Shown: positions 50,366-59,956, counted from the stretch's first letter. The stretch: DNA of 64,000 bases from Mycolicibacterium nivoides (GCF_003855255.1 NZ_CP034072.1:5483705-5547704); one strand, 5' to 3'. Notes: generated from the sequence alone by a model not told the origin. Numbers and translations are program-made.

Positions 50366-51640
50366 GTGATCCCGCTGAGTTGGAAATACGTCGAGACGCG
50401 CACCGATGACGACTTCGTCGTCAATCCCGGGGAACGGCTCAACTGGTCGAGCACCATCGGTATCGGGGCCCAGCATGTGGTGGCCATGTTCGGTGCCACG
50501 TTCCTGGTCCCGGTGCTCACCGGCTTTCCGCCCGCCACCACGCTGCTGTTCTCCGGCGTTGGCACCATTCTGTTCCTGCTCATCACCGGCAACCGGTTAC
50601 CGAGCTACCTGGGGTCGAGTTTCTCGGTGATCGCCCCGGTCACCGCGGCGGTGGCCTCGCACGGAACCGGAAGCGCGCTGGGCGGTTTGATCGCGGTCGG
50701 GGTGTTGTTGATCCTCATCGGAGCGGTGGTGCACCTGGTCGGCACCCACTGGATCGACCTGGCCCTACCGCCGGTGGTGACGGGCGCGATCGTCGCACTG
50801 ATCGGCTTCAACCTCGCGCCGGCCGCCAAGGCCAATTTCGAGAAGGGCCCCTTGGTCGGGCTGGTGACGTTGGTGTTGCTCGTCGCCACGCTGGCGTTCT
50901 TCAAGGGATTGATCGGCAGGCTGGCCATCTTCGGCGCGGTACTGATCGGGTATCTGCTGGCACTGGTCCTCGGCGATGTGGACACCGCGGCGATCGCCGC
51001 GGCACCGTGGCTGGGGCTGCCCGAGTTCCACACCCCGACGTTCAACCTGGCGGTTCTGCCGCTGTTCCTGCCCGCGGTGATCGCACTGGTCGCCGAGAAC
51101 ATCGGGCACGTCAAGTCGGTGGGGCAGATGACCGGCACCGATCTCGATCCGATGATCGGCCGTGCGCTGGCCGCCGACGGCGTGGCCACCGTGCTGGCCG
51201 GCGCGGGGGGCGGATCGGCCACCACCACCTACGCCGAAAACATCGGCGTCATGGCGGCGACCCGGGTCTACTCGACCGCGGCGTACTGGGTTGCCGCGAT
51301 AGTGGCGATCGCGTTGTCGTTGTGCCCCAAGGTCGGAGCGGCGATCTCGGCGATCCCGCCGGGTGTGCTGGGCGGCGCGACGATCGTGCTCTACGGCCTG
51401 GTCGGCATCCTGGGCGTGCGGATCTGGCTCACCAATCACGTCGACTTCTCCAAGCCGGTCAACCAGATGACCGCCGCCATTCCGCTGATTATCGGGATCG
51501 CCGACTTCACCTGGCAGCTCGGCTCTCTGACGTTCACCGGGATCGCGCTGGGTTCCATCGCCGCGTTGCTGGTCTTCCACAGCATGAGGTTGTTGGAGTA
51601 CCTGGGGAACCTGGCACAACCTACTCGCCAAGAGCGTTGA
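50366..51640 (+). CDS. NCS2-family uracil/xanthine permease
   Basis: A 424-residue permease with about 14 membrane segments. Family motifs are QHVVAMFGATFLVPVLTG near the start, AENIGHVKSVGQMTG (the conserved acidic site) and GSATTTYAENIGVMAATRVYS. GTG at 50366 is chosen: upstream codons to 50324 cross the SulP start. It converges with the flavoprotein of the PKS operon (20 bp overlap). Likely imports uracil or a related nucleobase. Confidence 0.9.
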   Translation: MIPLSWKYVETRTDDDFVVNPGERLNWSSTIGIGAQHVVAMFGATFLVPVLTGFPPATTLLFSGVGTILFLLITGNRLPSYLGSSFSVIAPVTAAVASHGTGSALGGLIAVGVLLILIGAVVHLVGTHWIDLALPPVVTGAIVALIGFNLAPAAKANFEKGPLVGLVTLVLLVATLAFFKGLIGRLAIFGAVLIGYLLALVLGDVDTAAIAAAPWLGLPEFHTPTFNLAVLPLFLPAVIALVAENIGHVKSVGQMTGTDLDPMIGRALAADGVATVLAGAGGGSATTTYAENIGVMAATRVYSTAAYWVAAIVAIALSLCPKVGAAISAIPPGVLGGATIVLYGLVGILGVRIWLTNHVDFSKPVNQMTAAIPLIIGIADFTWQLGSLTFTGIALGSIAALLVFHSMRLLEYLGNLAQPTRQER

Positions 51641-52637
51641 CCACGCGGGCGAAGACCGAGGGCAGCGCCGCCGACGCCGGGGTGATACACGCCCGCACCG
51701 GACCAAAACCGCTGCCGTGCAACAGAGCTGCCGTCAGTAACCGATAGCGGCGCGTCATCGCCCGCCACTGCCGGTCGTAATCACCCGGCCGGTCCGCGCG
51801 TACACACCCCACCAGGAGTTCGGCCGCGCCGAAGGCAAGGCCCATCCCCTCCCCGGTGAGGGCATCGACGTATCCCGCCGCGTCGCCGACCAGCAACACC
51901 CGGCCCGCGCTCCGGTCGCGGACCTTCTGCCGCAACGGCCCGGCCGCCCGGTCGTGGCCGTGCTCGAGGCCGTGAATCCGGTCGGCCAGCAACGGGAATG
52001 CCGCCAGGTGCTCGTCGAAGCCGCCGCGCACCGAGGTCAGAATCGCCACCCCGACACAGTTGTCCCCGACCGGCGTCACATACGCCTCGGCGTCAGGACC
52101 CCAGTACACCTCGACACAATCCGACCACGGCGCGATCTGGACATGCCGCCGGATTCCCCAGCGGCGTCTCCTGCCCTCACCGCCGCTGAGCCCGAGCGAG
52201 CGGCGGATCGGCGAATGCAGGCCGTCGGCGGCCGCCAGGTAGCGGGCCCGAAAACCGGCCGCGCTCACCGATGCCGAGTCCTGGGTCACCGGCCCCACCT
52301 CACCCTGGACCACCCGGACCCCGGCTTCCGACGCGGCCTCGGACAGCGCGGCGTGCAGAACCGTACGACGCACTCCACGCCCGGCCCCGTCGCGGAACCT
52401 GGCCTCAGCGGTGCGGTGTCCGTCCAGATAGCGGATGCCATGAAAGGCACGACCCTCGGGTTGGACGCCCAGGCGTTGCAGCTGCCGGACCGAGTGCGGC
52501 ATCAGCCCCTCACCGCATGCCTTGTCGATCGGGCCTTGGCGCCGTTCCACCACCACGGTCTCCAGCCCGGAACGCGCTGCGTGCACCGCCGTGGCCAGCC
52601 CCGCCGGGCCGCCGCCCGCGACGAGCAGATCGATCAC
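51621..52637 (-). CDS. Flavoprotein monooxygenase/oxidoreductase of the type III PKS operon
   Basis: A 338-residue FAD enzyme of the geranylgeranyl-reductase / aromatic hydroxylase family: GGGPAGLATAVHAARSG at the N-terminus, the GDAAGYVDALTGEGMGLAF FAD loop near residue 250, and a CGEGLMP segment. It overlaps the ICMT-like gene by 4 bp. In Streptomyces SrsABC and a mycobacterial polyketide-quinone locus, the third enzyme oxidises an alkylresorcinol to a quinone; the same role is inferred here. Confidence 0.85.
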   Translation of the reverse strand: MIDLLVAGGGPAGLATAVHAARSGLETVVVERRQGPIDKACGEGLMPHSVRQLQRLGVQPEGRAFHGIRYLDGHRTAEARFRDGAGRGVRRTVLHAALSEAASEAGVRVVQGEVGPVTQDSASVSAAGFRARYLAAADGLHSPIRRSLGLSGGEGRRRRWGIRRHVQIAPWSDCVEVYWGPDAEAYVTPVGDNCVGVAILTSVRGGFDEHLAAFPLLADRIHGLEHGHDRAAGPLRQKVRDRSAGRVLLVGDAAGYVDALTGEGMGLAFGAAELLVGCVRADRPGDYDRQWRAMTRRYRLLTAALLHGSGFGPVRACITPASAALPSVFARVVNALGE

Positions 52638-53143
52638 GTCAGGCCTTGCAGCGCTTCATTTTCCACGCGGATCCGGGTCCGCAGCAGCGCGGCGTTGGCC
52701 ACCGTGAACACCAGAGCGGTGATCCACGCACCGCCGGCCAGCGGCAGTGCCGCTCCCTCGGTGACCACGGCCACGTAGTTCGGGTGCGGCAACACCCGGT
52801 ACGGACCGTCGACGACGCGCGTGGCTCCGGGAACCACCACGACCCTGGTGTTCCACTGCCTGCCCAGCGTGCTGATGCACCACCACCGCAGCGCCTGGGC
52901 GGCGAGCACGACCACCACCATGATCCGGCCGAGCACCGGCGATGGCCGGCGCCGGCGCGCCTCCACCACCGCGCCGACCAGAAGCGCGCTGTGCAGCGCC
53001 ACCATGACCGGATAGTGCCTTGCCCCGAATTCCTTGCCGCCCTGGGCGATACTCCACTGCAGGTTGCGTTTGGACACCACCAGCTCGAGGACCCGCTCGA
53101 CGGCGACGAGGGCGATCAGCGCGGTGAATCTCTTGGCCGCCAT
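52634..53143 (-). CDS. Isoprenylcysteine-carboxyl-methyltransferase-like membrane methyltransferase
   Basis: A 169-residue integral membrane protein with about four hydrophobic segments and the ICMT signature DGPYRVLPHPNYVAV. ATG at 53143 overlaps the PKS stop by one base (TGATG). SrsB-type members of this family O-methylate phenolic lipids, and the gene lies between a type III PKS and a flavoprotein, so methylation of an alkylresorcinol is the likely step. The SAM donor is assumed from the family. Confidence 0.85.
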   Translation of the reverse strand: MAAKRFTALIALVAVERVLELVVSKRNLQWSIAQGGKEFGARHYPVMVALHSALLVGAVVEARRRRPSPVLGRIMVVVVLAAQALRWWCISTLGRQWNTRVVVVPGATRVVDGPYRVLPHPNYVAVVTEGAALPLAGGAWITALVFTVANAALLRTRIRVENEALQGLT

Positions 53144-54231
53144 CAGCGCCAGCGCAGCAGGACGAGCTCCGAGCAGAAGCCCGGACCCATGGCCATCATC
53201 ACCCCGGGGGTATTCGACTCCGGCCGTTTGCGGATGGTGTCGCGCAGCACGTGCAGCACCGAGGACGAGGAGAGATTGCCGACGTCGGCGAGCGACTGCC
53301 AGGTGAGATCCAATGCGTCCTCGGGCAATCCGAGGGTATCGATGATCGCCTCGATCACCTTCGGCCCACCGGGATGGCTGACCCATGCGGACACATCGTC
53401 GACGGAAAGACCGTGATCGCCGAGGAACCCGGTGACGTCGTCACCCAGGTAGCGCCCCACGAAGCTCGGGACTTCGGCGCTCAGCACGATCTCGAAGCCG
53501 TCGGAGCCGATGTCCCAACCCATGGCGTGCAACGAGTCTGGATACAGATGACTGCGTGAGTCCAGCACATCGGGTCCCGTCGGGTTGAGCTTGCGGGCCC
53601 GTTGTTCGCCGACCGCGACCACCGCGGCGGCGCCGTCGCCGAACAGCGCGCCGGCCACCAGCGTCGGCATCGTGGGATTGTGTTTGCGGGTCAGCGAACA
53701 CAATTCGACCGACACCAGGACCGCCACCTTGTCGGGCGCGCCCCGCAGATAGTCGTTGAGCCGCGCGATTCCTGCGGCGCCGGCCACACAGCCCAGTCCG
53801 AAGATCGGGATGCGCCGTACGTCGGGCCGCAGGCCGAGTCGCCCGGCGATGCGCGCGTCCAGGGACGGGACCACGGCGCCCGTGACCGTGGTGGTGACGA
53901 TCAGATCGACGTCCTCGGGGCGCAGCCCCGCCTCGTCGAGCGCGCCGGACAGCGCGGCGCAGCCCAGTTCGGTCGCATGCTCGATGAACAGGCCGTTGCT
54001 CTTACCGAAATCGTCGAGATCGGCGTATTCCTCGAGCGGCCGGACCAGATACCTGCTGTTCACTTTCGCACTCTTGTGCAGGGCCCGCACCACATCCTCG
54101 ACCTCGGCGTATCCCGGCAGATCGAGCAGGGCGCTGGTGACCTCGTCCTGCGTATACCGATGCGGAGGCAATACGGCATGGACGCCGGCAATGGTGCTGT
54201 AGCTGGGCATTCTCGCGACGTTAATTCCCAT
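53143..54231 (-). CDS. Type III polyketide synthase (chalcone-synthase-like)
   Basis: A 362-residue type III PKS with the catalytic triad Cys148 ([11 protein letters not shown]), His286 ([13 protein letters not shown]) and Asn319 ([10 protein letters not shown]), and the C-terminal [13 protein letters not shown]. It condenses an acyl-CoA starter with malonyl units to a resorcinol or pyrone. It starts the three-gene operon PKS-ICMT-flavoprotein, the arrangement of srsABC. A very similar locus in M. smegmatis is, as I recall, reported to make polyketide quinones used as respiratory carriers under low oxygen. ATG 54210 is an alternative start. Confidence 0.92.
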   Translation of the reverse strand: MGINVARMPSYSTIAGVHAVLPPHRYTQDEVTSALLDLPGYAEVEDVVRALHKSAKVNSRYLVRPLEEYADLDDFGKSNGLFIEHATELGCAALSGALDEAGLRPEDVDLIVTTTVTGAVVPSLDARIAGRLGLRPDVRRIPIFGLGCVAGAAGIARLNDYLRGAPDKVAVLVSVELCSLTRKHNPTMPTLVAGALFGDGAAAVVAVGEQRARKLNPTGPDVLDSRSHLYPDSLHAMGWDIGSDGFEIVLSAEVPSFVGRYLGDDVTGFLGDHGLSVDDVSAWVSHPGGPKVIEAIIDTLGLPEDALDLTWQSLADVGNLSSSSVLHVLRDTIRKRPESNTPGVMMAMGPGFCSELVLLRWR

Positions 54232-54287
54232 ACCCGTACCACGGGGGCCTACCCTCGCCGGTTCAACGCTCCCTCGGTCAATCCGGA

Positions 54288-55721
54288 TCAGCCGCGGTGA
54301 CGCTTGTCACGTGCCGGCACACCATTGGGGCCCTCGATCGACCGGGCGTACGTGCCGACGGTGAACGCGATCGCCGATCCCATGATCCCGAGCGCGCGGG
54401 CATCGACGTTGTCGATGGTGTCGCGGGCCGTGTGATAGTTCGGATCGAAGGCCACCCCGGCCCGTCCGCCCCACAACCGGGCCTGAACCTCGGTCTTGCG
54501 TTGCGACGATCCGGTGGTCGTGCCCCCGATCGGCACGCCGGCCTGCAGGAACGGGTGATAGTCGGTGTTGGCGCTGATCGGCATGTCCGCGGGCCGCGCC
54601 CCGGCCAGGTTGAGGTAGCCGGCCATGGTCCTTTCGATACCGGCCGATCCTTCGGGCATCGGCTTGGGGTCGGTGGCCTGGCCGGACTGGTCGCCGTCAT
54701 AGGTGAAGTACCCGGCGTTGGGCGAGCCGACCATGTCGAAGTTCAGATACAGCGCGAGATCGTCGAGCTGGTCCAGCGGCAGGCCGCGCACGTACTGCTT
54801 CGACCCGTCCAACCCCATTTCCTCGGCACCCCAGAACGCGAACCGCACCGCATTGCTCACATTCGGCGAACTGCCCAGCTGCAGCGCGGTTTCCAGGACG
54901 GCCGCCACCCCCGACCCGTTGTCGTTGATACCCGGACCGCCGCCGACGCTGTCGAGGTGGGCACCCACCAGTACGACATCGGAGGCCGACCCGGTCTTGG
55001 TCTGCGCGGTCAGGTTGCGGGATTTGATCATTTCGGCTTTGCCGTCGAGCGTCAGCCGGACCGGGGCGCTGGTGCGTCGCAACGCCGCATCTGCGTTTTC
55101 GTCGATGATGCCGACCGGGACGGTGAGTTCGCGGTAGTAGCCGGTGGTGAACAAGCCACCGGGTACGGGCTGGCCGGTATTGACCACCAGCAGCCCCACC
55201 GCGCCCTTGTCCAACGCGGTGTTCTGTTTGACAACAACGGAACACCCGCTGGCATCAACGACCGCGATGGCACCCGTGATGTTCATCGACCCGTAGTCGG
55301 TGGCCGCACATCCGGACGGCTTGCCCGGACGCAGCGTGGGCGCGCTGATCCCGTCGGGCGCCGTCGTCACCAGCATCGACGCCTGATCCACCTCGTATTT
55401 GCTCCCGGACACGGTCAGCGCCGGGTTGCCCCCGCGCATCGTGCCCATGCGCTCGAACTCCGGCGTCTGGACATCGAAACCTTTGTCCCGCAGCAGTTGT
55501 GCCACATAGTCGACGCTGGCTTCGTAACCGGGGCTGCCGACCGCCCGGTTCCCGTCGTGACTGTCTGCGATCTCCTGGAGCTTGCGCAGGTGGGTGAACA
55601 TGGCGTCCACGGTGATCTTGCCCGCCAGTTCCTGCGGCTCGACAGCCTTCGGCGATGGCTGTGCCGAGCATCCCGCCAGTGCGGCACCGAGCAATAGGGC
55701 TGCTAGTCGACGCGCCGTCAC
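54288..55721 (-). CDS. LpqL-like M28 aminopeptidase lipoprotein (paralogue)
   Basis: A 477-residue lipoprotein with a signal peptide ending in the lipobox LAGC (Cys18). A PA domain (about residues 130-240) is followed by an M28 zinc-peptidase core: GAHLDSV (His), GINDNGSG (Asp), GAEEMG (Glu-Glu), NFDMVGS (Asp) and a late NYH. It would remove N-terminal amino acids from peptides at the cell envelope. The start overlaps the stop of the longer copy (ATGA), so the two arose by tandem duplication and are co-expressed. Confidence 0.9.
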   Translation of the reverse strand: MTARRLAALLLGAALAGCSAQPSPKAVEPQELAGKITVDAMFTHLRKLQEIADSHDGNRAVGSPGYEASVDYVAQLLRDKGFDVQTPEFERMGTMRGGNPALTVSGSKYEVDQASMLVTTAPDGISAPTLRPGKPSGCAATDYGSMNITGAIAVVDASGCSVVVKQNTALDKGAVGLLVVNTGQPVPGGLFTTGYYRELTVPVGIIDENADAALRRTSAPVRLTLDGKAEMIKSRNLTAQTKTGSASDVVLVGAHLDSVGGGPGINDNGSGVAAVLETALQLGSSPNVSNAVRFAFWGAEEMGLDGSKQYVRGLPLDQLDDLALYLNFDMVGSPNAGYFTYDGDQSGQATDPKPMPEGSAGIERTMAGYLNLAGARPADMPISANTDYHPFLQAGVPIGGTTTGSSQRKTEVQARLWGGRAGVAFDPNYHTARDTIDNVDARALGIMGSAIAFTVGTYARSIEGPNGVPARDKRHRG

Positions 55722-57223
55722 TGCGCGGTGATCTGGTGGCGCGTGCGATCCGAACGAACCGGTAAACCGTTGCGGCCCCGCTGATCTTGGGCATACAGCC
55801 CGACAGCGAATGCGACTCCCTCACCATGTATCTGCAGTGCGTCCCGGTTCACGTGGTCAAGGGTATCGGTGTTCTTGTGATAGTTCGGGTCGAACGGTTG
55901 ATCCACCTCGCCGGCCCACAATTTTGCTTCCTCGGCGTCCATCTTGTCCTCGGCGCCGGAGAACAACCCACCGGAGGGAATGCCCGCCATGGTGAACCCG
56001 TCATAGTCGGATCGACCGTCAAAACTGGTGTCGCGCGGCGTCTTTCCGGCATTCTGCAGATAGGCCGCCAGGGTGCGCTCGATTCCCGCCGAACCCTCGG
56101 GGACGCGGGGGCGGCCCTGCTCGTCCAGCGGTGCGGACTGGTCGCCGTCGTAGGTGAAGTAGCCCGCGTTGGGTGAGCCGAGCATGTCGAAGTTCAGGTA
56201 CATGGCAATGTCTTTGAGCTGCTCGGTGTCGAGGGACTCGACGTAGTTGGTCGACCCGAGCAAACCTTCTTCCTCGGCTCCCCAAAACCCGAACCGCACC
56301 GCGTTGGCCACCTGCGGCGAATCGCCCAACTGCAAGGCCGTTTCCAGCACCGCGGCCACGCCGGAGCCGTTGTCGTTGATTCCGGGGCCCTCGGGAACGC
56401 TGTCGAGGTGGGCACCGACCATGACCACGTCCGAGGTCGAGCCGGTCTTGGTCTGGGCGATGATGTTGCGGGTGTGCTCGACACGCACGCCCGCGACGAG
56501 CTTGAGCGTGGTAGGCCCGGGTGAGTTGCGCAGCCGGGTGCCCTCGTCCTTGGTCACGCTGACCACCGGGATCTTGACGTCGGTGTTGCGGCCCAGCGTG
56601 CCGCCCATCTTCTCGTCGTTGTTGGTGTTGACCACGATCATCGCGACCGCGCCGCGCTCGGCGGCGGCAGCCTGTTTGTCCGCGAACGGGCACGAGCCGC
56701 GGTCGACCAGCACCACCGCACCGGCAACCGGGAGTCCGTCGTAGTCGGCGGCCTCACATCCGGGAGTGTCCTCGACCTTCGCCGGCACCAGCGGCCCGGA
56801 CACCCCAACCTGGTCGGTACCGATGGTGAACTCCAGCGGCTTGGCGGCGACGGGTTGGCCGCCGACGGTGACCTGGGGGTCCTCGGCGAACGGGAGTTTC
56901 ACCTCGAACTCAGGGGTTTCCACGTCAAACCCCTTGTCGCGCAGCGCGCCGGCCACGTAGTCCACGCTCGCGTCGTACCCCGGGCTGCCCAGCGCGCGGT
57001 TGCCCTTGTTGGCGTTGGCAATGTCCTGCAGCTTGCTCAGATGCCCCATCATCGCGTCGGCCGAGACCCGCCCACGCAACTGGTCGGCGAACTGCGCCGC
57101 CGCCGATGAGGACTCCTGGGATTGCCGCCCGTCGGTCTGCAGTTCGGTCTTTGCATCACAGCCGGCCAGCCCCGCGGTCAGCGCCAGCGCGCAGAGAACC
57201 GCCCCCGTCGAAGTACGTCGCAT
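55718..57223 (-). CDS. lpqL: LpqL aminopeptidase lipoprotein
   Basis: A 501-residue lipoprotein, the length of LpqL (Rv0418, 500 aa as I recall), in the expected place near the thi genes. Lipobox LAGC at Cys22, then a PA domain and an M28 core with [28 protein letters not shown] and DPNYH. ATG at 57223 (MRRTSTGAV) is chosen; the frame open to 58288 is antisense to the SPFH gene and not real. It is followed by the overlapping paralogue. Confidence 0.92.
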   Translation of the reverse strand: MRRTSTGAVLCALALTAGLAGCDAKTELQTDGRQSQESSSAAAQFADQLRGRVSADAMMGHLSKLQDIANANKGNRALGSPGYDASVDYVAGALRDKGFDVETPEFEVKLPFAEDPQVTVGGQPVAAKPLEFTIGTDQVGVSGPLVPAKVEDTPGCEAADYDGLPVAGAVVLVDRGSCPFADKQAAAAERGAVAMIVVNTNNDEKMGGTLGRNTDVKIPVVSVTKDEGTRLRNSPGPTTLKLVAGVRVEHTRNIIAQTKTGSTSDVVMVGAHLDSVPEGPGINDNGSGVAAVLETALQLGDSPQVANAVRFGFWGAEEEGLLGSTNYVESLDTEQLKDIAMYLNFDMLGSPNAGYFTYDGDQSAPLDEQGRPRVPEGSAGIERTLAAYLQNAGKTPRDTSFDGRSDYDGFTMAGIPSGGLFSGAEDKMDAEEAKLWAGEVDQPFDPNYHKNTDTLDHVNRDALQIHGEGVAFAVGLYAQDQRGRNGLPVRSDRTRHQITAQ

Positions 57224-57559
57224 TGCACCCACGGTAGCGGCTCCCCCGAACGGCCTGGCGCATAAATCGGTTGCCTGGTGATTTGCTGTGGTGGCATGGT
57301 GTTCCCCGGCGCCGACAGGGAGGCAGGCGAAGCGGGGTACCGCAACGTTTCTGCGTGTTGCCGGCGGCGTCATGGCACAGGTAAAGGGCCTGAGGTTCGA
57401 ATCCTCTCCGATAACCCCGATACCGTCGCCGGGATCGCGCAGTCGGTGACCTTGCGGCCCACATCCGCCGGGACGGGGATGTGACGCCCCGTCCCCGATT
57501 GCGCCCGGCGGCGGTATCCCTTTGCTGCACAGACACATACACCGGAAGGAGGACACGAC
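57224..57559. other. 336-bp gap with a tRNA 3'-end-like fragment
   Basis: This stretch between the divergent lpqL and SPFH genes has no convincing gene. GAGGTTCGAATCCTC (57392-57406) is a perfect tRNA-type T-arm with the TTCGAAT loop, preceded by TGGCACAGGTAAAGGGCC and followed by TCCGATAACCCC. No 5' acceptor strand (TTATCGG) or anticodon arm fits at the right distance, so it is not an intact tRNA. It could be a decayed tRNA or an attachment-site relic. A good ribosome binding site (AAGGAGG) for the SPFH gene ends the gap. Confidence 0.4.
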
Positions 57560-58270
57560 ATGAGTATCTTCACGTTCAACCGAATCACTGTTTCCGCAGG
57601 CCAGTGCGCGCTGGAGTACAAGGACGGCACGCTGGGTCGTGTCCTGCCCCCGGGACGCCACCGCATTGATGTGGCGGCCTCGGTGGTGCGTGTCGAGATG
57701 CGTGAGCAGGTGCTGACGCTGGCTCCGCAGGAGGTGCTGACCTCGGATGCGGTGACGCTGCGTATCACAGTCGCGCTGCAGTTCAAGGTCCGCGACGCGG
57801 TGGCCTACGTGGAGGCCGCGGCCGACCCGATGGCTGCGGTGTACCTGGCCGCGCAGATCGCACTGCGCGATCTCGCCGCGGCAGTGACCGCCGACGAGGT
57901 GATGCAGCGCGGCAACCGCATTGACGCCGACGCGATCGCCGCGGCAGCGCGGACGGCCGGTGCCCGCACCGGAGTCCAGGTCATCGGGGCGTTCGTCAAG
58001 GACGTGATCGTCCCGACCGAGATCCGGGCCGCGGCACTGCAGCTGGCGACTGCCAAGGCCACGGGTGCGGCGAAGCTGGAAGCCGCCCGTGCCGAGACGG
58101 CGGCCCTGCGTGCGCTGGCCAATGCCGGCAAGCTGCTGGACGCCCACCCGGCGCTGGCTCAGCTGCAGCTGATCCAGCACGTGCCGTACGGGTCGAAGGT
58201 GGTACTGGCCCTCGGTAATGACACGGCCGGCAGCAGCGGTCCCCACGATGTGGCGTCTGACCCGGAGTAG
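57560..58270 (+). CDS. SPFH (stomatin/prohibitin-like) domain protein
   Basis: A 236-residue SPFH protein: a beta-rich N-terminus (GTLGRVLPPGRHRID), LTSDAVTLRITVALQFKVRDAVAYV, LRDLAAAVTADEVM and the helical segment RAAALQLATAKATGAAKLEAARAETAALRAL. Unlike most stomatins it has no hydrophobic N-terminal anchor. AAGGAGG is 7 bases before the ATG. Family members scaffold membrane microdomains; how this one attaches is unclear. It ends in a hairpin shared with the convergent ABC genes. Confidence 0.85.
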   Translation: MSIFTFNRITVSAGQCALEYKDGTLGRVLPPGRHRIDVAASVVRVEMREQVLTLAPQEVLTSDAVTLRITVALQFKVRDAVAYVEAAADPMAAVYLAAQIALRDLAAAVTADEVMQRGNRIDADAIAAAARTAGARTGVQVIGAFVKDVIVPTEIRAAALQLATAKATGAAKLEAARAETAALRALANAGKLLDAHPALAQLQLIQHVPYGSKVVLALGNDTAGSSGPHDVASDPE

Positions 58271-58281
58271 TTCCGGGTCAG
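58257..58281. terminator. Bidirectional terminator hairpin
   Basis: CTGACCCGGA (58257-58266) and TCCGGGTCAG (58272-58281) form a perfect 10-bp stem with a GTAGT loop. It covers the stop codons of both convergent genes (SPFH and ABC permease). No T-run. Confidence 0.7.
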
Positions 58282-59036
58282 GCGTCACGCCTGTTCAGCA
58301 CCACCGCGGCGGCCACGAACGCCACCGCCACCCACACCAGGAAGTAGAACAGCGAGCCCAGCTCACTCCACGACGTGTAATAGGTCGGGAACAACCACTC
58401 GACCTGAAGGAACCGGAACATGTTGGCGAACGGCAGCCACGGTCCGATCTTCGGGCCGGTGTTGGGCATGTTGCCCAGCAGGGGCTCCGCCACCAGCGGC
58501 CACAGCAGCAGGATGGCCACCGCACCGGCGGCGAATCGCAGCAGCGCCCCGACGGCCACCCCGAGCACCGCGGCCAGCGCGGCATAGAGCGCGAATCCGC
58601 CGGCCACCCGCCAGGTCGCCGGGTTGGCCATCGACAGTTGGGTGCCGACCACCGGGTCGGCGACCATCCGGGCCACCAGCACCGAGGCCAGCACCATGAT
58701 CACCGCACACACCGAGGAGAAGGCCGCGCACACCACCGCTTTGGCGGTCAGCACCTGCGTCCGGTTCGGCGTGGCCAGCAAGGTGGTGCGGATCAGCCCG
58801 CTGCGGTATTCGCCGGTCATCGTCATCGAGGACAGCACCATCAGCACCGGAACCCCGAACACCGCGACACCCAATGCGGCCTTCGAGGGGGACAGCCCGG
58901 AGTAGTGGTGCGCCGTCAGGCCCTGCATGGCGGCCAGACCGAGGCTGAGCACCGCCACCCCGACCGTCGACCACAGCGGGGAGCGGGTGGTGGCCAGCTT
59001 GATGCGCTCGGCGTCGAGCGCCGCCAGCGCGCTCAC
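58278..59036 (-). CDS. ABC-2-type transporter permease
   Basis: A 252-residue membrane protein with about six hydrophobic segments (for example STVGVAVLSLGLAAM and VAVFGVPVLMVLSSM). An early DAERIKLATTRSPLW segment and the EYRSGLIRTTLLATPNR motif are typical of ABC-2 permeases for lipid, drug or peptide export. The GTG overlaps the ATPase stop (GTGA). Confidence 0.88.
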   Translation of the reverse strand: MSALAALDAERIKLATTRSPLWSTVGVAVLSLGLAAMQGLTAHHYSGLSPSKAALGVAVFGVPVLMVLSSMTMTGEYRSGLIRTTLLATPNRTQVLTAKAVVCAAFSSVCAVIMVLASVLVARMVADPVVGTQLSMANPATWRVAGGFALYAALAAVLGVAVGALLRFAAGAVAILLLWPLVAEPLLGNMPNTGPKIGPWLPFANMFRFLQVEWLFPTYYTSWSELGSLFYFLVWVAVAFVAAAVVLNRRDA

Positions 59037-59956
59037 TTCTTCACCGCCCGGTAGTCGACGGCATCATCGGTGAGTTTCAGATACGCCTCCTCCAGCGAGG
59101 CCTGCCGCTGGCTCAACTCGTGCAGGGTGATCGCATTGCGCGCGGCGAGGTCGCCGATCACCTCGATGGCCGCGCCGTGCACCGCCAGCGCATCGCCGTC
59201 GGCGGCGGCCTCCACCTCGAACCCGGCGTCGGTGAGAACCTCACGCAGCGTCTCGAGTTGTGGTGTGCGCACCCGCACGGTGTCCGCGGACGTGCCGCTG
59301 ACGAACTCGCTCACCGTGGTCGAGGCGATCAGCTTGCCCTGCCCGATCACCACCAAACGGTCGGCGGTGTTGGCCATCTCGGCCAGCAGGTGACTGGACA
59401 CGAACACCGTGCGCCCCTCGGCGGCCAGGTTGCGCATCAGCGTGCGCACCCAGTGGATGCCCTCGGGGTCCAGGCCGTTGACCGGTTCGTCGAACAGCAG
59501 GACGGGCGGATCGCCCAGCAGCGCGGCGGCGATCCCCAGCCGCTGGCTCATGCCCAGCGACAGTGTCCCGGCGTTGCGGTCCCCCACCGCTGTCAGCCCG
59601 ACTGTCTCGAGCACCTCGTCCACCCGGGCCGGCGCGATCCGGTTGGCCGCCGCGATCCAGCGCAGGTGGTTGCGGGCCGAGCGGTTCGGGTGGGCCTGAC
59701 GCGCGTCGAGCAGGGCGCCGACCGCGCGCAGCGGATCGCGCAGTTCCCGGTACTTCTTGCCGTCGATGGTCGCGGAACCGGTGTTGGGATGGTCCAGCCC
59801 GAGGATCAACCGCATGGTGGTGGTCTTGCCCGCGCCGTTGGGCCCGAGGAATCCGGTCACCACGCCCGGTTCGACGGTGAACGTCAGATCGTCGACGGCT
59901 CGGTGGGATCCATAGAGTTTTGTCAGCCCGGTCAGTTCGATCATCACCGCCATCAT
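59033..59956 (-). CDS. ABC transporter ATP-binding protein
   Basis: A 307-residue ATPase: Walker A GPNGAGKTTT, signature LSLGMSQRL, Walker B VLLFDEPVNGLDPEG and the switch His (SSHLL). The C-terminal about 90 residues form the extra domain seen in drug/lipid exporter ATPases. Start codons 59956 or 59944 (MIELTGLTK) are possible. It drives the adjacent permease. Confidence 0.93.
   Translation of the reverse strand: MMAVMIELTGLTKLYGSHRAVDDLTFTVEPGVVTGFLGPNGAGKTTTMRLILGLDHPNTGSATIDGKKYRELRDPLRAVGALLDARQAHPNRSARNHLRWIAAANRIAPARVDEVLETVGLTAVGDRNAGTLSLGMSQRLGIAAALLGDPPVLLFDEPVNGLDPEGIHWVRTLMRNLAAEGRTVFVSSHLLAEMANTADRLVVIGQGKLIASTTVSEFVSGTSADTVRVRTPQLETLREVLTDAGFEVEAAADGDALAVHGAAIEVIGDLAARNAITLHELSQRQASLEEAYLKLTDDAVDYRAVKK

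Noticed and set aside
57330..57412. Complete tRNA gene
   Set aside because: Only a T-arm can be folded; no matching 5' acceptor strand, D-arm or anticodon arm was found, so it is reported as a fragment only.
57224..58288. 355-codon upstream extension of LpqL (total 856 aa)
   Set aside because: It is antisense to the SPFH gene and lies before a proper lipoprotein signal peptide at 57223.
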